Below, in pieces: positions 7,713-16,881 of a stretch of DNA of 64,000 bases. Below the pieces are notes generated by a model. It did not search any database. It was not told the origin of the DNA and saw nothing but the letters and a program-made list of their open reading frames with translations. The stretch is taken from positions 310,001-374,000 of the forward strand of contig NZ_JBQHDG010000002.1 in NCBI RefSeq assembly GCF_052068095.1. Direction: 5' to 3'. Within the stretch, counting starts at the first letter, position 1; the number at the start of each line of letters is the position of its first letter. The stretch comes from Phytohabitans sp052068095. Lineage in GTDB: Bacteria > Actinomycetota > Actinomycetes > Mycobacteriales > Micromonosporaceae. The translations under genes were made by a program, and so were the position numbers.

Positions 7713-9088
7713 ATGTTGATCATGTGGCCGGCCAGGCCGTGGATGGCTTCCTTGACGGCCTCGCCGAGGGTGGGGTGGGCGTGTACGTTGCGGGCGACCT
7801 CGTGCACCGTCAGGTCCCATTGCTGGGCCAGGGTCAGCTCGGGCAGCAGCTCGGTCACGTCCGGGCCGATGAGGTGGGCGCCGAGCAGCTCGCCGTACCT
7901 CGCGTCGCTGAGCACCTTGACGAAGCCGGAGGTGTCGCCGAGGCCGTTCGACTTGCCGTTCGCCGTGAAGGGGAACTTCGCGACGCGCACGTCGAAGCCC
8001 TTCTCGCGGGCCTGCGCCTCGGTCCAGCCGAAGCTGGCGATCTGCGGCTGGCAGTATGTGGCGCGCGGAATCATCACGTAGTCGAGCTCCATGGTCTCCG
8101 CGTCGCCGATCGTCTCGGCGGCCACGATGCCCATCGACTCGGCGGCGTGCGCGAGCATCAGCTTGGCCGTGACGTCGCCGATCGCGAAGATGTGCGGCAC
8201 GCTGGTGCGGCAGCGGCCGTCGACGTCGATGGCGCCGCGGTCGGTGAGCTTGACGCCGGTGTTCTCCAGGCCGTAGCCCTCGACGCGGGGCTGGAAGCCG
8301 ATCGCCTGGAGCACCTTGTCCGCTTCGAGCACCTGCTGCTGGCCGTCGCGCGACACGGTGACGCGCACACCGGAGTCAGACTCCGAGATCGACTCCACGC
8401 GCGTCGAGGTGAGCACGTCGATGCCGAGGCGGCGGTAGCGCTTGGCGAGCTCGGCCGACACCTCCTCGTCCTCCAGCGGCACGAGGCGGTCGAGGAACTC
8501 CACGATCGTCACGCGCACGCCGTAGTTCGCCAGCACGTAGGCGAACTCGACGCCGATCGCACCGGCGCCGGCGATCACGATGCTCGACGGCAGCGAGTCC
8601 GAAAGGATCTGCTCCTCATAAGTCACGACACGTGGGGACAAAGACGTCCCGGGCAGAAGCCGCGTCGTAGCCCCCGTCGCGATGATGCAATGGTCGAACG
8701 TCACGGTGGCATCCCCCACCCGCAACGTATGAGGATCGACGAACACACCTCGCGCGTCGTACTGCCTGATCTTGTTCTTCTTCATCAGGTAGTTGACGCC
8801 CTTGACCCGGCCGTCGGCGACCTTGCGGCTGCGCTGGAACGCGGCGCCGTAGTCGAACGTCACCTCGCCCTGGATGCCGAAGGTCTTCGCCTCCTGGGTG
8901 AAGATGTGCGCCAGCTCCGCGTTGCGCAGCAGCGCCTTCGAGGGGATGCAGCCGATGTTGAGGCAGACCCCGCCCCAGAACCGCTCCTCGACGACGGCAA
9001 CCGACAAGCCGAGCTGGGCGGCCCGGACCGCGGCGGTGTACCCACCCGGTCCGGCGCCCAGCACCACGACGTTGAAGTGGTCAGTCAT
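7709..9088 (-). CDS. lpdA: Dihydrolipoyl dehydrogenase (E3)
   Basis: 459 residues, standard length. It is a flavoprotein disulfide reductase: FAD-binding VVVLGAGPGGYTAA at the N-terminus, redox-active cysteines Cys42 and Cys47 in GGVCLNIGCIPSK, NAD-binding IVIAGAGAIGVEFA, the second FAD motif IFAIGDVTAKLMLAH, and the C-terminal catalytic His-Glu dyad in HAHPTLGEAVKEAIH. It reoxidises dihydrolipoamide of 2-oxoacid dehydrogenase complexes and possibly glycine cleavage or peroxiredoxin systems, making NADH in the cytoplasm. No E1 or E2 gene is in the window, so it is a stand-alone E3, which is common in actinobacteria. It leads an apparent two-gene operon with the unrecognised protein downstream. 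Confidence 0.97.
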   Translation of the reverse strand: MTDHFNVVVLGAGPGGYTAAVRAAQLGLSVAVVEERFWGGVCLNIGCIPSKALLRNAELAHIFTQEAKTFGIQGEVTFDYGAAFQRSRKVADGRVKGVNYLMKKNKIRQYDARGVFVDPHTLRVGDATVTFDHCIIATGATTRLLPGTSLSPRVVTYEEQILSDSLPSSIVIAGAGAIGVEFAYVLANYGVRVTIVEFLDRLVPLEDEEVSAELAKRYRRLGIDVLTSTRVESISESDSGVRVTVSRDGQQQVLEADKVLQAIGFQPRVEGYGLENTGVKLTDRGAIDVDGRCRTSVPHIFAIGDVTAKLMLAHAAESMGIVAAETIGDAETMELDYVMIPRATYCQPQIASFGWTEAQAREKGFDVRVAKFPFTANGKSNGLGDTSGFVKVLSDARYGELLGAHLIGPDVTELLPELTLAQQWDLTVHEVARNVHAHPTLGEAVKEAIHGLAGHMINM

Positions 9089-9101
9089 ACAAGAAACCTA
9101 G

Positions 9102-11390
9102 TCAGCGCGACGACAACCGCCGACCGACCGCCGAAATCAACCGGTCGAGCTCCGAGCCGAACGGGTTGTCGTGCACCAGGTAGGTCCAGGTGGCCGACGG
9201 GCGGACCAGCGTGGCCTCCTCCGGTTCCCAGTCTTCGGTGACCTCGATCGTCTCGAAGGTCTCCAGCGTGAGCTGCTCGATCTTCGGGAAGAGGTCGTTG
9301 AACGCCGGCACCGCCGACCGGTGGAACTCGTCGAGCGGGTCGAGCCGCCCCAGCGCCCGCAGGTGCACGCCCTCGCGCACCTCGTTGAGCTCGGCCAGGT
9401 GCTCGGCCCACAGGCGGTCGAGGTGGTAGAGCGCGATCGAGCGGCCGATGCGGGAGAGCAGCTCGTCGTCGATCTCCTCGGTCTCCTCCGGGAAGCGGTC
9501 GCGGAGCAGGTCGGCGGCGACGTCGGTGGTGAGCAGCCGCTCGCGGCGCTCGGCGAGCGCGATGCGCTGCTGCTCGATCACCACGCTGTACCGCCAGGTG
9601 TTGCGGTGGATCTCGTGGTTGACGCCCTCGGCGACGCGCTGGGCGTGCTCGATCGCGTACGTGACCTGCTCGTCCACGACCAGACCGTCGGCGTGCATCT
9701 TCGGCGAGGCGGGGATCAGCTCGGGCGCGTGGCGCACGACGAGCTCGTCTTCCAGGCTGACGAAGAAGACCGAGTGCCCGGGGTCGCCCTGCCGGCCGGA
9801 GCGGCCGCGCAGCTGGTCGTCGACGCGGCGGCTGTCGTGGCGGCCGGAGCCGATGATGTACAGCCCGCCCAGCTCGGCGATCCGGTCGTAGTCGGCCTGG
9901 TCGCTGCCGCCGAGGCGGATGTCGACGCCGCGGCCGGCCATCTGGGTGGAGACGGTCACCGCGCCGTACGTGCCGGCCTCGGCGATGATCGCCGCCTCCT
10001 CCTCGTCGTTCTTCGCGTTGAGCACGACGCAGGGGATGCCGGCGGTGTTGAGGCCGGCGGCGAGCTGCTCGGACTCCTTGACGTCGAGCGTGCCGATCAG
10101 CACCGGGCGGCCCGCCTCGTGGGTGAGGCGGATCTCCTCGATCAGCGCCTCCTCCTTCTCGGCCCGGGTGGCGTAGATGCGGTCTTCGTCGTCGACGCGG
10201 ACGCAGGGTGTGTTGGGCGGGATGACCGCGACCTCGAGCTTGAAGAACTCGCGCAGCTCGTTGCCGACCAGCACCGCGGTGGCGGTCATGCCGCAGAGCG
10301 TCTTGTAGAGCGCGATGTACGCCTGCACGGTGATCGTGTCGAGCACCTCGCCCTCGGCGGTGGCGCTCAGCCCCTCCTTGGCCTCGACGGCCGCCTGGAG
10401 CCCGTCCGGCCAGCGGCGGCGCTGGGCCACCCGGCCGCGCATCTCGTCGACGAGCTCGACCGCGCCGTTGCGCACGATGTAGTCGACGTCGCGGTGCAGC
10501 AGCGCCTCGGCGTGCAGGGCGACGTTGACGGCGGAGAGCTGCTCGACGTTCTCGTCCGCGTACAGGTCGATGCCGCCCAGCGCCTTCTCGACCGCCCGGA
10601 GACCGCGGTCGGTGAGCGCGACCGACCGGCCGTCGTCGGCGATCTCGTAGTGGCGCTTGTTGACCAGGGCCTTGACCAGGGCGGCCGCGGCGTGCACCGG
10701 GTCCTGCTCGCCGGGCACGGTGCCGGCCAGCACCATCGGCACGCGGGCCTCGTCGATGAGGATCGAGTCGGCCTCGTCGACGATGCAGCAGGCCAGCTCG
10801 CGCTGCACCCGGTCGTCGATGTCGGTGACCAGCTGGTCGCGCAGGTAGTCGAAGCCGCCCTCGCTGACCGAGACGTAGGTGACGTCGTTGCCGTACGCCG
10901 CGCGGCGCTGCTCGGGGGTGGACGCCTCGGTGACCCACCCGACGGTCAGCCCGAGCAGCCGGTAGACCGGTGCCATCCAGAGCGCGTCGCGGCGGGCGAG
11001 GTAGTCGTTGACCGTGATCACGTGGACCGGGCCCTTGCCGCGGCGCACGTGCCCGTACGCGGCGATCGCGGCGGTCAGCGTCTTGCCCTCACCGGTGGCC
11101 ATCTCGGCGACCTTGCCGGAGAGCAACGCCATCGCGCCGAGGAGCTGCACGTCGTACGGCGTCTGGTCGAGCCCGCGCCGGGCCGCCTCCCGCCCGAACG
11201 CGCAGATGTCGACGTAGTCGGTCGCCTCGGCGGCCTTCTCGGTCAGCTCGGAGTCGCTGAGGTCGGCAAGCTCCTCCGCCCGACTACTGATCTTGGGGAG
11301 CAGCTTCTCCAGCGGGCCGAGGTCGACCGTGGTACCCGGGCGCTGGAGGAAGCGCTGCATCCTGCTTTTCAACCGCTGCGACACACCCAT
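9102..11390 (-). CDS. secA2: Accessory preprotein translocase ATPase SecA2
   Basis: 762 residues, shorter than housekeeping SecA (over 900) and lacking its C-terminal zinc-binding tail, as in actinobacterial SecA2. Walker A ATGEGKT is at residues 98-104, the DEAD box at 205-208 in CIVDEADSILIDEARVP, and the conserved helicase block QMAGRGVDIRLGG and GRSGRQGDPG are intact. SecA2 drives export of a limited set of proteins, often lacking normal signal peptides or linked to cell-wall maintenance, through SecYEG. No SecY2 or obvious substrate gene is adjacent. The ATG at 11390 is preferred to a TTG three codons upstream. Confidence 0.95.
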   Translation of the reverse strand: MGVSQRLKSRMQRFLQRPGTTVDLGPLEKLLPKISSRAEELADLSDSELTEKAAEATDYVDICAFGREAARRGLDQTPYDVQLLGAMALLSGKVAEMATGEGKTLTAAIAAYGHVRRGKGPVHVITVNDYLARRDALWMAPVYRLLGLTVGWVTEASTPEQRRAAYGNDVTYVSVSEGGFDYLRDQLVTDIDDRVQRELACCIVDEADSILIDEARVPMVLAGTVPGEQDPVHAAAALVKALVNKRHYEIADDGRSVALTDRGLRAVEKALGGIDLYADENVEQLSAVNVALHAEALLHRDVDYIVRNGAVELVDEMRGRVAQRRRWPDGLQAAVEAKEGLSATAEGEVLDTITVQAYIALYKTLCGMTATAVLVGNELREFFKLEVAVIPPNTPCVRVDDEDRIYATRAEKEEALIEEIRLTHEAGRPVLIGTLDVKESEQLAAGLNTAGIPCVVLNAKNDEEEAAIIAEAGTYGAVTVSTQMAGRGVDIRLGGSDQADYDRIAELGGLYIIGSGRHDSRRVDDQLRGRSGRQGDPGHSVFFVSLEDELVVRHAPELIPASPKMHADGLVVDEQVTYAIEHAQRVAEGVNHEIHRNTWRYSVVIEQQRIALAERRERLLTTDVAADLLRDRFPEETEEIDDELLSRIGRSIALYHLDRLWAEHLAELNEVREGVHLRALGRLDPLDEFHRSAVPAFNDLFPKIEQLTLETFETIEVTEDWEPEEATLVRPSATWTYLVHDNPFGSELDRLISAVGRRLSSR

Positions 11391-11408
11391 GGTGGGCAAC
11401 GGTACTAT

Positions 11409-12497
11409 TCAACATTCCAAGATCGTCGCCACCTCCTGCCGCGTTCGCGACGCGAGGTCGCGTAGCAGCTCAGGGCCCTTGTCGAACGGCACCACCGCGG
11501 TCACCACGTGACGCAGGATCCCCGCGGCGCACTCGCGCACCATCGATATCGTCTCGGCGGAGAGCCGTTCCCGGTCCCAGGCGGCGGCGAGACCGCGCGG
11601 CACTCGCCCGATCTGCGCGCAGCGCACCGAAAGCCCGTTGTGGTGGAACTCCTCCCCCAGCCGCAGCTCGCCCGCCCCGCCCTGGTAGAACGCCAGGTCG
11701 ACGACGGTCCCCTGGGGCCGCAGCAGGCGCGTCGCCAGGTGCAGCGCCGACGCCCGCCCCCGGCACTGGAAGACCACGTCGGCGCCGCGGTCGCCCGGCC
11801 CCCGCCGCCACCGGCTCTTGACCGCGACCGCCGGGTCACCGGCCGCCGGGTCGAGCACCGCGCAACCGAGGGCCGCCGCGACATCCCGGCGCCGCGACGT
11901 CTCGTCGAGTACGAGCACCGAGTCCGCGCCGTGACGGATTGCGAACGCCGCGGTCAGAAGACCGATCATCCCGGCGCCGACGACGGCTACCCGCCGACCC
12001 CGCACGCCGTCGCCGAGGTCGCGCACCCCCGCGCCGAAGACGTCCGCCGCCGCGTGCAGCAGACCGTTGGCGCAGATGGGACCGGCGTGCGCCACGTAGA
12101 CGCCGAGCATCGGGTCGAGGTCGGCCGGCAGCGGCACCCACCGGTCGACCAGCGGGTCGGCGAGGTAGCCGGTGCGGTGCCCGTACGCCATCGCGACGAC
12201 CGTGCCCTCCGCGACGGCCGGGGTGGCCGACTCGGTGACCTGCCCGACCTCCATGTAGCCGAGCCGCTCCACCGGGTACGCCTGCGCCGGTTCGCCGGGC
12301 ACGAACAGGCCGAGTTCGGGATCGAGGCGGGCGGAGAGTAACGGGTTGGTGCCCTTGACGTAGCTCAGCTCGGTGCCCGCCGACACTCCACTGTAGAGCG
12401 TGGCGACCCGGAAGGTGCCGTCCCGCAGCGGCGCCGGCTCCTGCTCGCGGATCTCCACGTGCTGCGGCGCGGTGACGACGATGACCCGCTCAGACAC
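11409..12497 (-). CDS. MDR-superfamily dehydrogenase lacking zinc ligands (BchC-like)
   Basis: 362 residues. The NAD(P)-binding Rossmann motif VAVVGAGMIGLLTAA and the MDR overall layout are clear. The position of the usual catalytic CGICGSD block instead reads YSGVSAGTELSYVKG, without cysteine, and no structural-zinc Cys4 lobe is visible; such zinc-free members include BchC and sugar-modifying dehydrogenases. The GTG at 12497 overlaps the stop of the Gfo/Idh/MocA gene by eight bases, so the two oxidoreductases are co-translated. They are divergent from a glucosyl-3-phosphoglycerate synthase and a GT4 enzyme, suggesting that they oxidise or epimerise a sugar or polyol in the same pathway (inference). 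Confidence 0.85.
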   Translation of the reverse strand: MSERVIVVTAPQHVEIREQEPAPLRDGTFRVATLYSGVSAGTELSYVKGTNPLLSARLDPELGLFVPGEPAQAYPVERLGYMEVGQVTESATPAVAEGTVVAMAYGHRTGYLADPLVDRWVPLPADLDPMLGVYVAHAGPICANGLLHAAADVFGAGVRDLGDGVRGRRVAVVGAGMIGLLTAAFAIRHGADSVLVLDETSRRRDVAAALGCAVLDPAAGDPAVAVKSRWRRGPGDRGADVVFQCRGRASALHLATRLLRPQGTVVDLAFYQGGAGELRLGEEFHHNGLSVRCAQIGRVPRGLAAAWDRERLSAETISMVRECAAGILRHVVTAVVPFDKGPELLRDLASRTRQEVATILEC

Positions 12498-13443
12498 CGA
12501 CCGCCTCCCCCGTCGCGGCCGAGCGGGCCACGGCGGCGGCGAGGCGGTGGGTGCGCAGCGCCTCGGCGTAGGGCACGCGCACGTCGTCGGCCACGCCCAG
12601 CACCGCGTCGACGAACGCCCGGTCGACCGCGACCCGCGCCGCGACCGGGTCACCGGGGTAGCGGTGTTCGCCGCCCGCGTCCCGTACCAGAAGGGCGTCC
12701 TCGCCGACCGCGATGGCCAGACCGTCCGCGATGACCTCGACCGCGGCGCGGTGTTTCCAGCCGAGTACACAGGCGGTGGTGAGCGTTCCGGGGGCGCCGC
12801 TCGCGAAGTGCACCATGGCGGCGGTCGCCGCGTCGACGTCGGCGCCTTGCACCGCCGGGCGGCCGCCGCCGGCCGCGTGCACCCGCACCACCTCGCCGGC
12901 CAGCAGCCGCATGACGTCGAGCACGTGCGGAGCCTGCTCGATCAGCGGCCCGCCGGAGGACTCGCGCCGCACCCACCAGTCGACCGGCGGCACCTTGTCG
13001 AGCCAGGCGCCGTTGACCAGCCGCACCTCGCGGCCGGCGAGCAGGTCGCGGGCGCGCTCGACCACCGCCAGGTACCGCCAGTGCAGCCCGACCGCGGTGA
13101 CGACGCGCTCGGCGAGCGGGGCGATGCGTTCGGCGGTGGCGAGGTCGACGGCGAGCGGCTTCTCCACGAACATCGGCAGCCCCGCGGCGAGCACCGCCTC
13201 CTCGGCCGGCCCGTGCGCGAAAGGTGGCACGCATACGTATACAGCATCCGGTTGGGCATCGACGAGAGCCGCTACGTCCGGGTACGCCAGCGCGCCGTGC
13301 TCGGCCGCGAGCGCGCCGGCCGCGTCGGGTACCACGTCGGTCACGCCCACGACGCGCACGTCCGGGAAACCGGACAGCACGCTGGCGTGGCGCCGCGCCA
13401 CGTTGCCCGCACCGACAATGGCGACGGCGCACGTTCCACCCAT
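12490..13443 (-). CDS. Gfo/Idh/MocA family sugar oxidoreductase
   Basis: 317 residues. The N-terminal Rossmann fold starts with VAIVGAGNVARRHASVL, and the catalytic EKP lysine motif appears in GLPMFVEKPLAVDL (about residues 89-102). The C-terminal two-thirds has the family's alpha/beta substrate-binding domain, with PLIEQAPHVLDVMRLL carrying the conserved His. Members oxidise or reduce sugars, inositols or sugar nucleotides with NAD(P). It is the first gene of a two-gene unit with the zinc-free MDR enzyme and is divergent from gpgS with 68 bp between start codons. Precise substrate unknown. Confidence 0.9.
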   Translation of the reverse strand: MGGTCAVAIVGAGNVARRHASVLSGFPDVRVVGVTDVVPDAAGALAAEHGALAYPDVAALVDAQPDAVYVCVPPFAHGPAEEAVLAAGLPMFVEKPLAVDLATAERIAPLAERVVTAVGLHWRYLAVVERARDLLAGREVRLVNGAWLDKVPPVDWWVRRESSGGPLIEQAPHVLDVMRLLAGEVVRVHAAGGGRPAVQGADVDAATAAMVHFASGAPGTLTTACVLGWKHRAAVEVIADGLAIAVGEDALLVRDAGGEHRYPGDPVAARVAVDRAFVDAVLGVADDVRVPYAEALRTHRLAAAVARSAATGEAVGV

Positions 13444-13511
13444 GTGTTCTCGCTCCCAACGCCCGACTGTCGCGGCGGTTGGATACCCGATCTTTGGGAA
13501 ACCACTCCCCC

Positions 13512-14501
13512 ATGTGGCATCCGCTTTCGGTGAGCCCTGTCGTGGAGGCCTGGTCCGCGTACCGGACCGGCACCGCCAGCCAGTGGCAACCCCGAGATCT
13601 GGTCCGGGCGAAGGGATCCAGCACGGTGTCCGTCGTGCTCCCCGCCCGCGACGAGCAGGACACGGTCGGTGAGATCGTCCGTACGATCCGCCGGCACCTC
13701 GTCGAGCGGCTTCCGCTCGTGGACGAGGTCATCGTCGTCGACTCCCGTTCCGGTGACGAGACCGCGCGCGTCGCGGGCGAGGCCGGCGCGCGGGTGGTCG
13801 ACCAGGACCAGATGACCCGGGGCCTGCCCCGGCTGGAGGGGAAGGGCGACGCGCTGTGGGCCGGCCTCGCGGCCGCGCGCGGCGATGTCGTGGCGTTCGT
13901 CGACGCCGACCTGCGCGAGTTCCGGCCACACTTCGTGACCGGGCTGCTCGGGCCCCTGCTCACCGACCCCTCGGTCGTGTACGTCAAAGGCTTCTACCAC
14001 CGGCCGCTCGAAGCCTCGGCCGACACCGAACGCGACGGCGGCGGCCGGGTCACCGAACTCATGGCCCGCCCGCTGCTCAACCTCTTCTGGCCCGAGTTGG
14101 CCGGTTTCGTGCAGCCCCTCGCGGGCGAGTACGCGGGCCGCCGCGAGGTCCTCGAACAGCTGCCCTTCGTCTCCGGGTACGGCGTCGAGCTCGCCATGCT
14201 CATCGACCTGCTGGAGACGGTGGGCCTCGACGCGCTCGCCCAGGTGGACCTCGGCGAGCGCCACCACCGCCACCAGAGCACCGAGGCGCTGGGGCGAATG
14301 GCCGCGCAGATCCTGTACACCGCCTGGTCCCGCCTGTACCGCCAGGGCGTCGTGCCGACGGCGCAGCCGGTGGCCGGCGCGCTGACCCAGTTCCGGCGGG
14401 GCGGCGAGGACGCGCTGCCCGGCCTCGGCCGCGAGGTCGTGACGCACGACGTGTCGGTGAGCGAACGCCCCCCGCTGGCCCGGCTGCGGGTCGTCTCGTG
14501 A
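13512..14501 (+). CDS. gpgS: Glucosyl-3-phosphoglycerate synthase (GT81 family)
   Basis: 329 residues, the usual length. It is a GT-A enzyme with TVSVVLPARDEQDTVG at the nucleotide-sugar-binding start, the metal-binding DAD in VVAFVDADLREF, the family-specific GRVTELMARPLLNLFWPEL and QPLAGEYAGRRE blocks, and GYGVELAMLID. These match mycobacterial GpgS closely from memory of the family. The reaction joins glucose from a nucleotide sugar to 3-phosphoglycerate, the first step to glucosylglycerate, a compatible solute and the primer of methylglucose lipopolysaccharides. No phosphatase GpgP gene is adjacent. The ATG at 13512 was chosen; a GTG at 13530 is possible. The downstream GT4 gene overlaps by GTGA. 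Confidence 0.9.
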   Translation: MWHPLSVSPVVEAWSAYRTGTASQWQPRDLVRAKGSSTVSVVLPARDEQDTVGEIVRTIRRHLVERLPLVDEVIVVDSRSGDETARVAGEAGARVVDQDQMTRGLPRLEGKGDALWAGLAAARGDVVAFVDADLREFRPHFVTGLLGPLLTDPSVVYVKGFYHRPLEASADTERDGGGRVTELMARPLLNLFWPELAGFVQPLAGEYAGRREVLEQLPFVSGYGVELAMLIDLLETVGLDALAQVDLGERHHRHQSTEALGRMAAQILYTAWSRLYRQGVVPTAQPVAGALTQFRRGGEDALPGLGREVVTHDVSVSERPPLARLRVVS

Positions 14502-15619
14502 AGGTCCTCATGAACGCGGGCCCGTGGCTGCCCGTCCCGCCGGACGGCTACGGCGGCATCGAGAACATCGTGGCCACGCTCGTCCCCCCGCTGCGCGAGC
14601 TGGGCGTGGAGGTGGTGCTGGCCAGCGTCGGCAGCTCCACTTTGGACGTCGACGAGCTCGTGTCGGTCTTCCCCTCGCCCCAGTTTCCCCAGCTTCAACG
14701 CCCGTACAACCAGGTCAACGGCGTCGTACCGGCGCACCAACACGCGGTCGTCCGGGCGGTACGCGAGCGCGGCGACATCGACCTCGTGCACGACCACGTC
14801 GAGGCGGCCGGCCTGTCCACGCTGGCCGCGCTCGGCCGGGACGACCCGCCGGTGCTGCACACGCTGCACTGGGACCTGCACAAGCACCCCGAGCTGTACG
14901 GCACGTTCGAGGGCGGGGGCCGGGTGTGGGTCAACGGCGTCTCCGCGAACCAGCTGTCCCGGGCGCCCGAGGCGTTGCGCGCGCACGCGGTCGGCCACGT
15001 ACACCTGGCCACGCCGCTGGCCGACGGCGCCGACCGGCGGCGGCCGCCGGACAAGGGCGACCACGTCGTGATCCTGGGCCGGATCACGCCCGGCAAAGGG
15101 CAGGACCTGGGCGCGCGGCTGGCGCACGAGCACGGCTTCGACCTGATCCTGGCCGGCCCGGTGGGGCCGTACCACTCCCCTTCGGACCTCGCGGCGGTCT
15201 CCACTTCGGACAATCCCGACGTGGCCTACTTCCGCGAGAAGGTCGAGCCCTATGTGGACGGTCGGCGGGTGCGCTGGCTCGGCACCGTACGCCCACCGGC
15301 CCGCGACGACCTGGTCGCCGGCGCCCGCGCGGTGCTCGCGCCGCTGCGCTGGGCCGAGCCGGGCGGGACGTTCGTGGTCGAGGCGCTCGCGCTGGGCACG
15401 CCCGTCGTGGGCCTGTCGATGGGCTGCCTGCCCGAGCTTGTCGACCACGGCCGCACCGGCTTCCTCACCGCGCACGAGGACGAGCTGCCCGACCTGGTGG
15501 AGGCGGCCGCCAAGCTCGACCCCGCCGAGGCGATGCGCGAGGCGGCGCGGCGCTTCACCCCCGCCGTGATGGCGGCCCGCTACGTGGAGCTCTACCGGGC
15601 GGTGCTCGCGTCCGTGTAA
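14498..15619 (+). CDS. Glycosyltransferase family 4
   Basis: 373 residues, GT-B fold. The N-terminal domain opens with the GT4 acceptor-side loop PPDGYGGIENIVATL, the interdomain region has VILGRITPGKGQDLGARLA, and the donor-binding motif EPGGTFVVEALALGTPVVG carries the conserved glutamate pair. It has no membrane segment. It is translated from a GTG overlapping the gpgS stop, so it probably extends or modifies the glucosylglycerate made by GpgS, or a related glycoside; this is inference from coupling. Its last 28 bases overlap the 3' end of the convergent Rv2629-like gene. Confidence 0.88.
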   Translation: MKVLMNAGPWLPVPPDGYGGIENIVATLVPPLRELGVEVVLASVGSSTLDVDELVSVFPSPQFPQLQRPYNQVNGVVPAHQHAVVRAVRERGDIDLVHDHVEAAGLSTLAALGRDDPPVLHTLHWDLHKHPELYGTFEGGGRVWVNGVSANQLSRAPEALRAHAVGHVHLATPLADGADRRRPPDKGDHVVILGRITPGKGQDLGARLAHEHGFDLILAGPVGPYHSPSDLAAVSTSDNPDVAYFREKVEPYVDGRRVRWLGTVRPPARDDLVAGARAVLAPLRWAEPGGTFVVEALALGTPVVGLSMGCLPELVDHGRTGFLTAHEDELPDLVEAAAKLDPAEAMREAARRFTPAVMAARYVELYRAVLASV

Positions 15620-16770
15620 CGCAGGACCGCGCCCACCCCGTGGCGCAGGTCGGCGTCGTCGGGGCCGACCAGGACCAGGTCGGCCCCGGTGCCGGCGACG
15701 GCGCGGACCAGCGCGGCGTCCGCCCGCACCCGCACCGGCTCCTCGACACCCATCTCGGTCAGCTGCGCCGGGTCGAGCGCCAGCTGCGCCGGCTCCGGCC
15801 CGATCCACAGCTCGTCGGTCGACGACGGGTCGTCCACGATCAGCATCGCCTCGACCTGTTCGCGCTGGAGGGCGTTGACGACGGCGGCGAGCCCGTTGCC
15901 GACCCCCGCCTGCGCGCCGAACCGGTCCACCGCGTCCCGGGTACGCCGGTCGGCCACGTCGGCGACCGCCACGGTCGTCGCGTCGTCCAGCGGCTCCGGG
16001 TCGGCGCCGGCCGCCCGCGAACCCGCGTCGGTCACCACCGCCCGCTCCCGCCACCGCTTGGGCAGCTGGTCCAGGAGCAGCTGGCGGGCCCGCACGTCCC
16101 CGGCCAGGACCAGCACGTCCGGCCCGAGCGTGTCGGCCAGCTCCGTCGTGGCGGCGGCCACGTCGCCGGTGTTGCGCTGCCAGGTGGTCTCCGCCTCCCG
16201 CTGGTACCGCGCCTGCGACCACCCGCCCGGCTTGACCTTCCGGATCGGGTACGACTCGTGCCCCCGCACGGTCTCGCTGTGCCGCACCGTCCCGGTCGGC
16301 GGCACCGTGCCCGCCTCGGCGGGCGGCGCCACGCCCGCACCCGGCCGCACCCCACCGGTGTCGAACGCGGTCAGGTCGCCGCCGGTCCGGTCCGCCACGA
16401 CACGCAGCCAGCCGACCTCCTCACCGCGCTGGGCGACGAGGGGCATGGTGTGCGGCAGCGCGCCGTACCGGGCCAGGTCCGCCCGCGGTGGCGTGGGCAG
16501 CCGCTCGACGGTCACGTCGTCCGGCGCCGCCTCGCTCACGAACAGCGCGACCCCCCGCCGGTCCGGCTCGGCCGGCGCAGCGTCGAGCGCCTGGTCCATC
16601 GCGCTCAGCAGGCCGGCGCTGGCCCCCTGCCCGGCGAGGCTCTCGCGCAGCGCCCGCCAGCGCAGCGCCACCGCCCGCGCGGCGTCCTCGGTGTCCGGGG
16701 TGGCATCCAGGTAGGCCGACGCCCAGGGCCCCGGGTGGGCGTAAAGCGACCGCAGGAATGAGAGGTCCAT
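15592..16770 (-). CDS. Rv2629-like / Vms1-type eRF1-fold protein
   Basis: 392 residues, cytoplasmic. The overall pattern, an N-terminal LRSLYAHPGPWASAYLDATPD, a central YPIRKVKPGGWSQARYQREAE, and a C-terminal eRF1 domain 3-like ELADTLGPDVLVLAGDVRARQLLLDQ, matches the actinobacterial Rv2629 family, now grouped with bacterial eRF1-fold (baeRF) and Vms1-like peptidyl-tRNA hydrolases. Those act in ribosome-associated quality control; a role in hypoxia or stress has been proposed for the mycobacterial protein. The ATG at 16770 fits the family start. The frame extends far upstream, but that region is the divergent small membrane protein gene. It converges with and overlaps the GT4 gene by 28 bp. 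Confidence 0.82.
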   Translation of the reverse strand: MDLSFLRSLYAHPGPWASAYLDATPDTEDAARAVALRWRALRESLAGQGASAGLLSAMDQALDAAPAEPDRRGVALFVSEAAPDDVTVERLPTPPRADLARYGALPHTMPLVAQRGEEVGWLRVVADRTGGDLTAFDTGGVRPGAGVAPPAEAGTVPPTGTVRHSETVRGHESYPIRKVKPGGWSQARYQREAETTWQRNTGDVAAATTELADTLGPDVLVLAGDVRARQLLLDQLPKRWRERAVVTDAGSRAAGADPEPLDDATTVAVADVADRRTRDAVDRFGAQAGVGNGLAAVVNALQREQVEAMLIVDDPSSTDELWIGPEPAQLALDPAQLTEMGVEEPVRVRADAALVRAVAGTGADLVLVGPDDADLRHGVGAVLRYTDASTAR

Positions 16771-16881
16771 GACGTCGCCATACCCGATGACAACGCATTC
16801 ACTCACCCGCCGCCCCCTCGTGGAAATGCGCGGCAATCGATACGCTGAGTACTTGCGCGATAAACAATCGGTAGGACTGCC

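Noticed and set aside
9171..11465. 764-codon plus-strand frame opposite secA2
   Set aside because: It is composed of Val/Asp/Leu/Gly/Arg-rich text typical of antisense frames in high-GC DNA and has no family match, while the minus strand encodes an intact SecA2.
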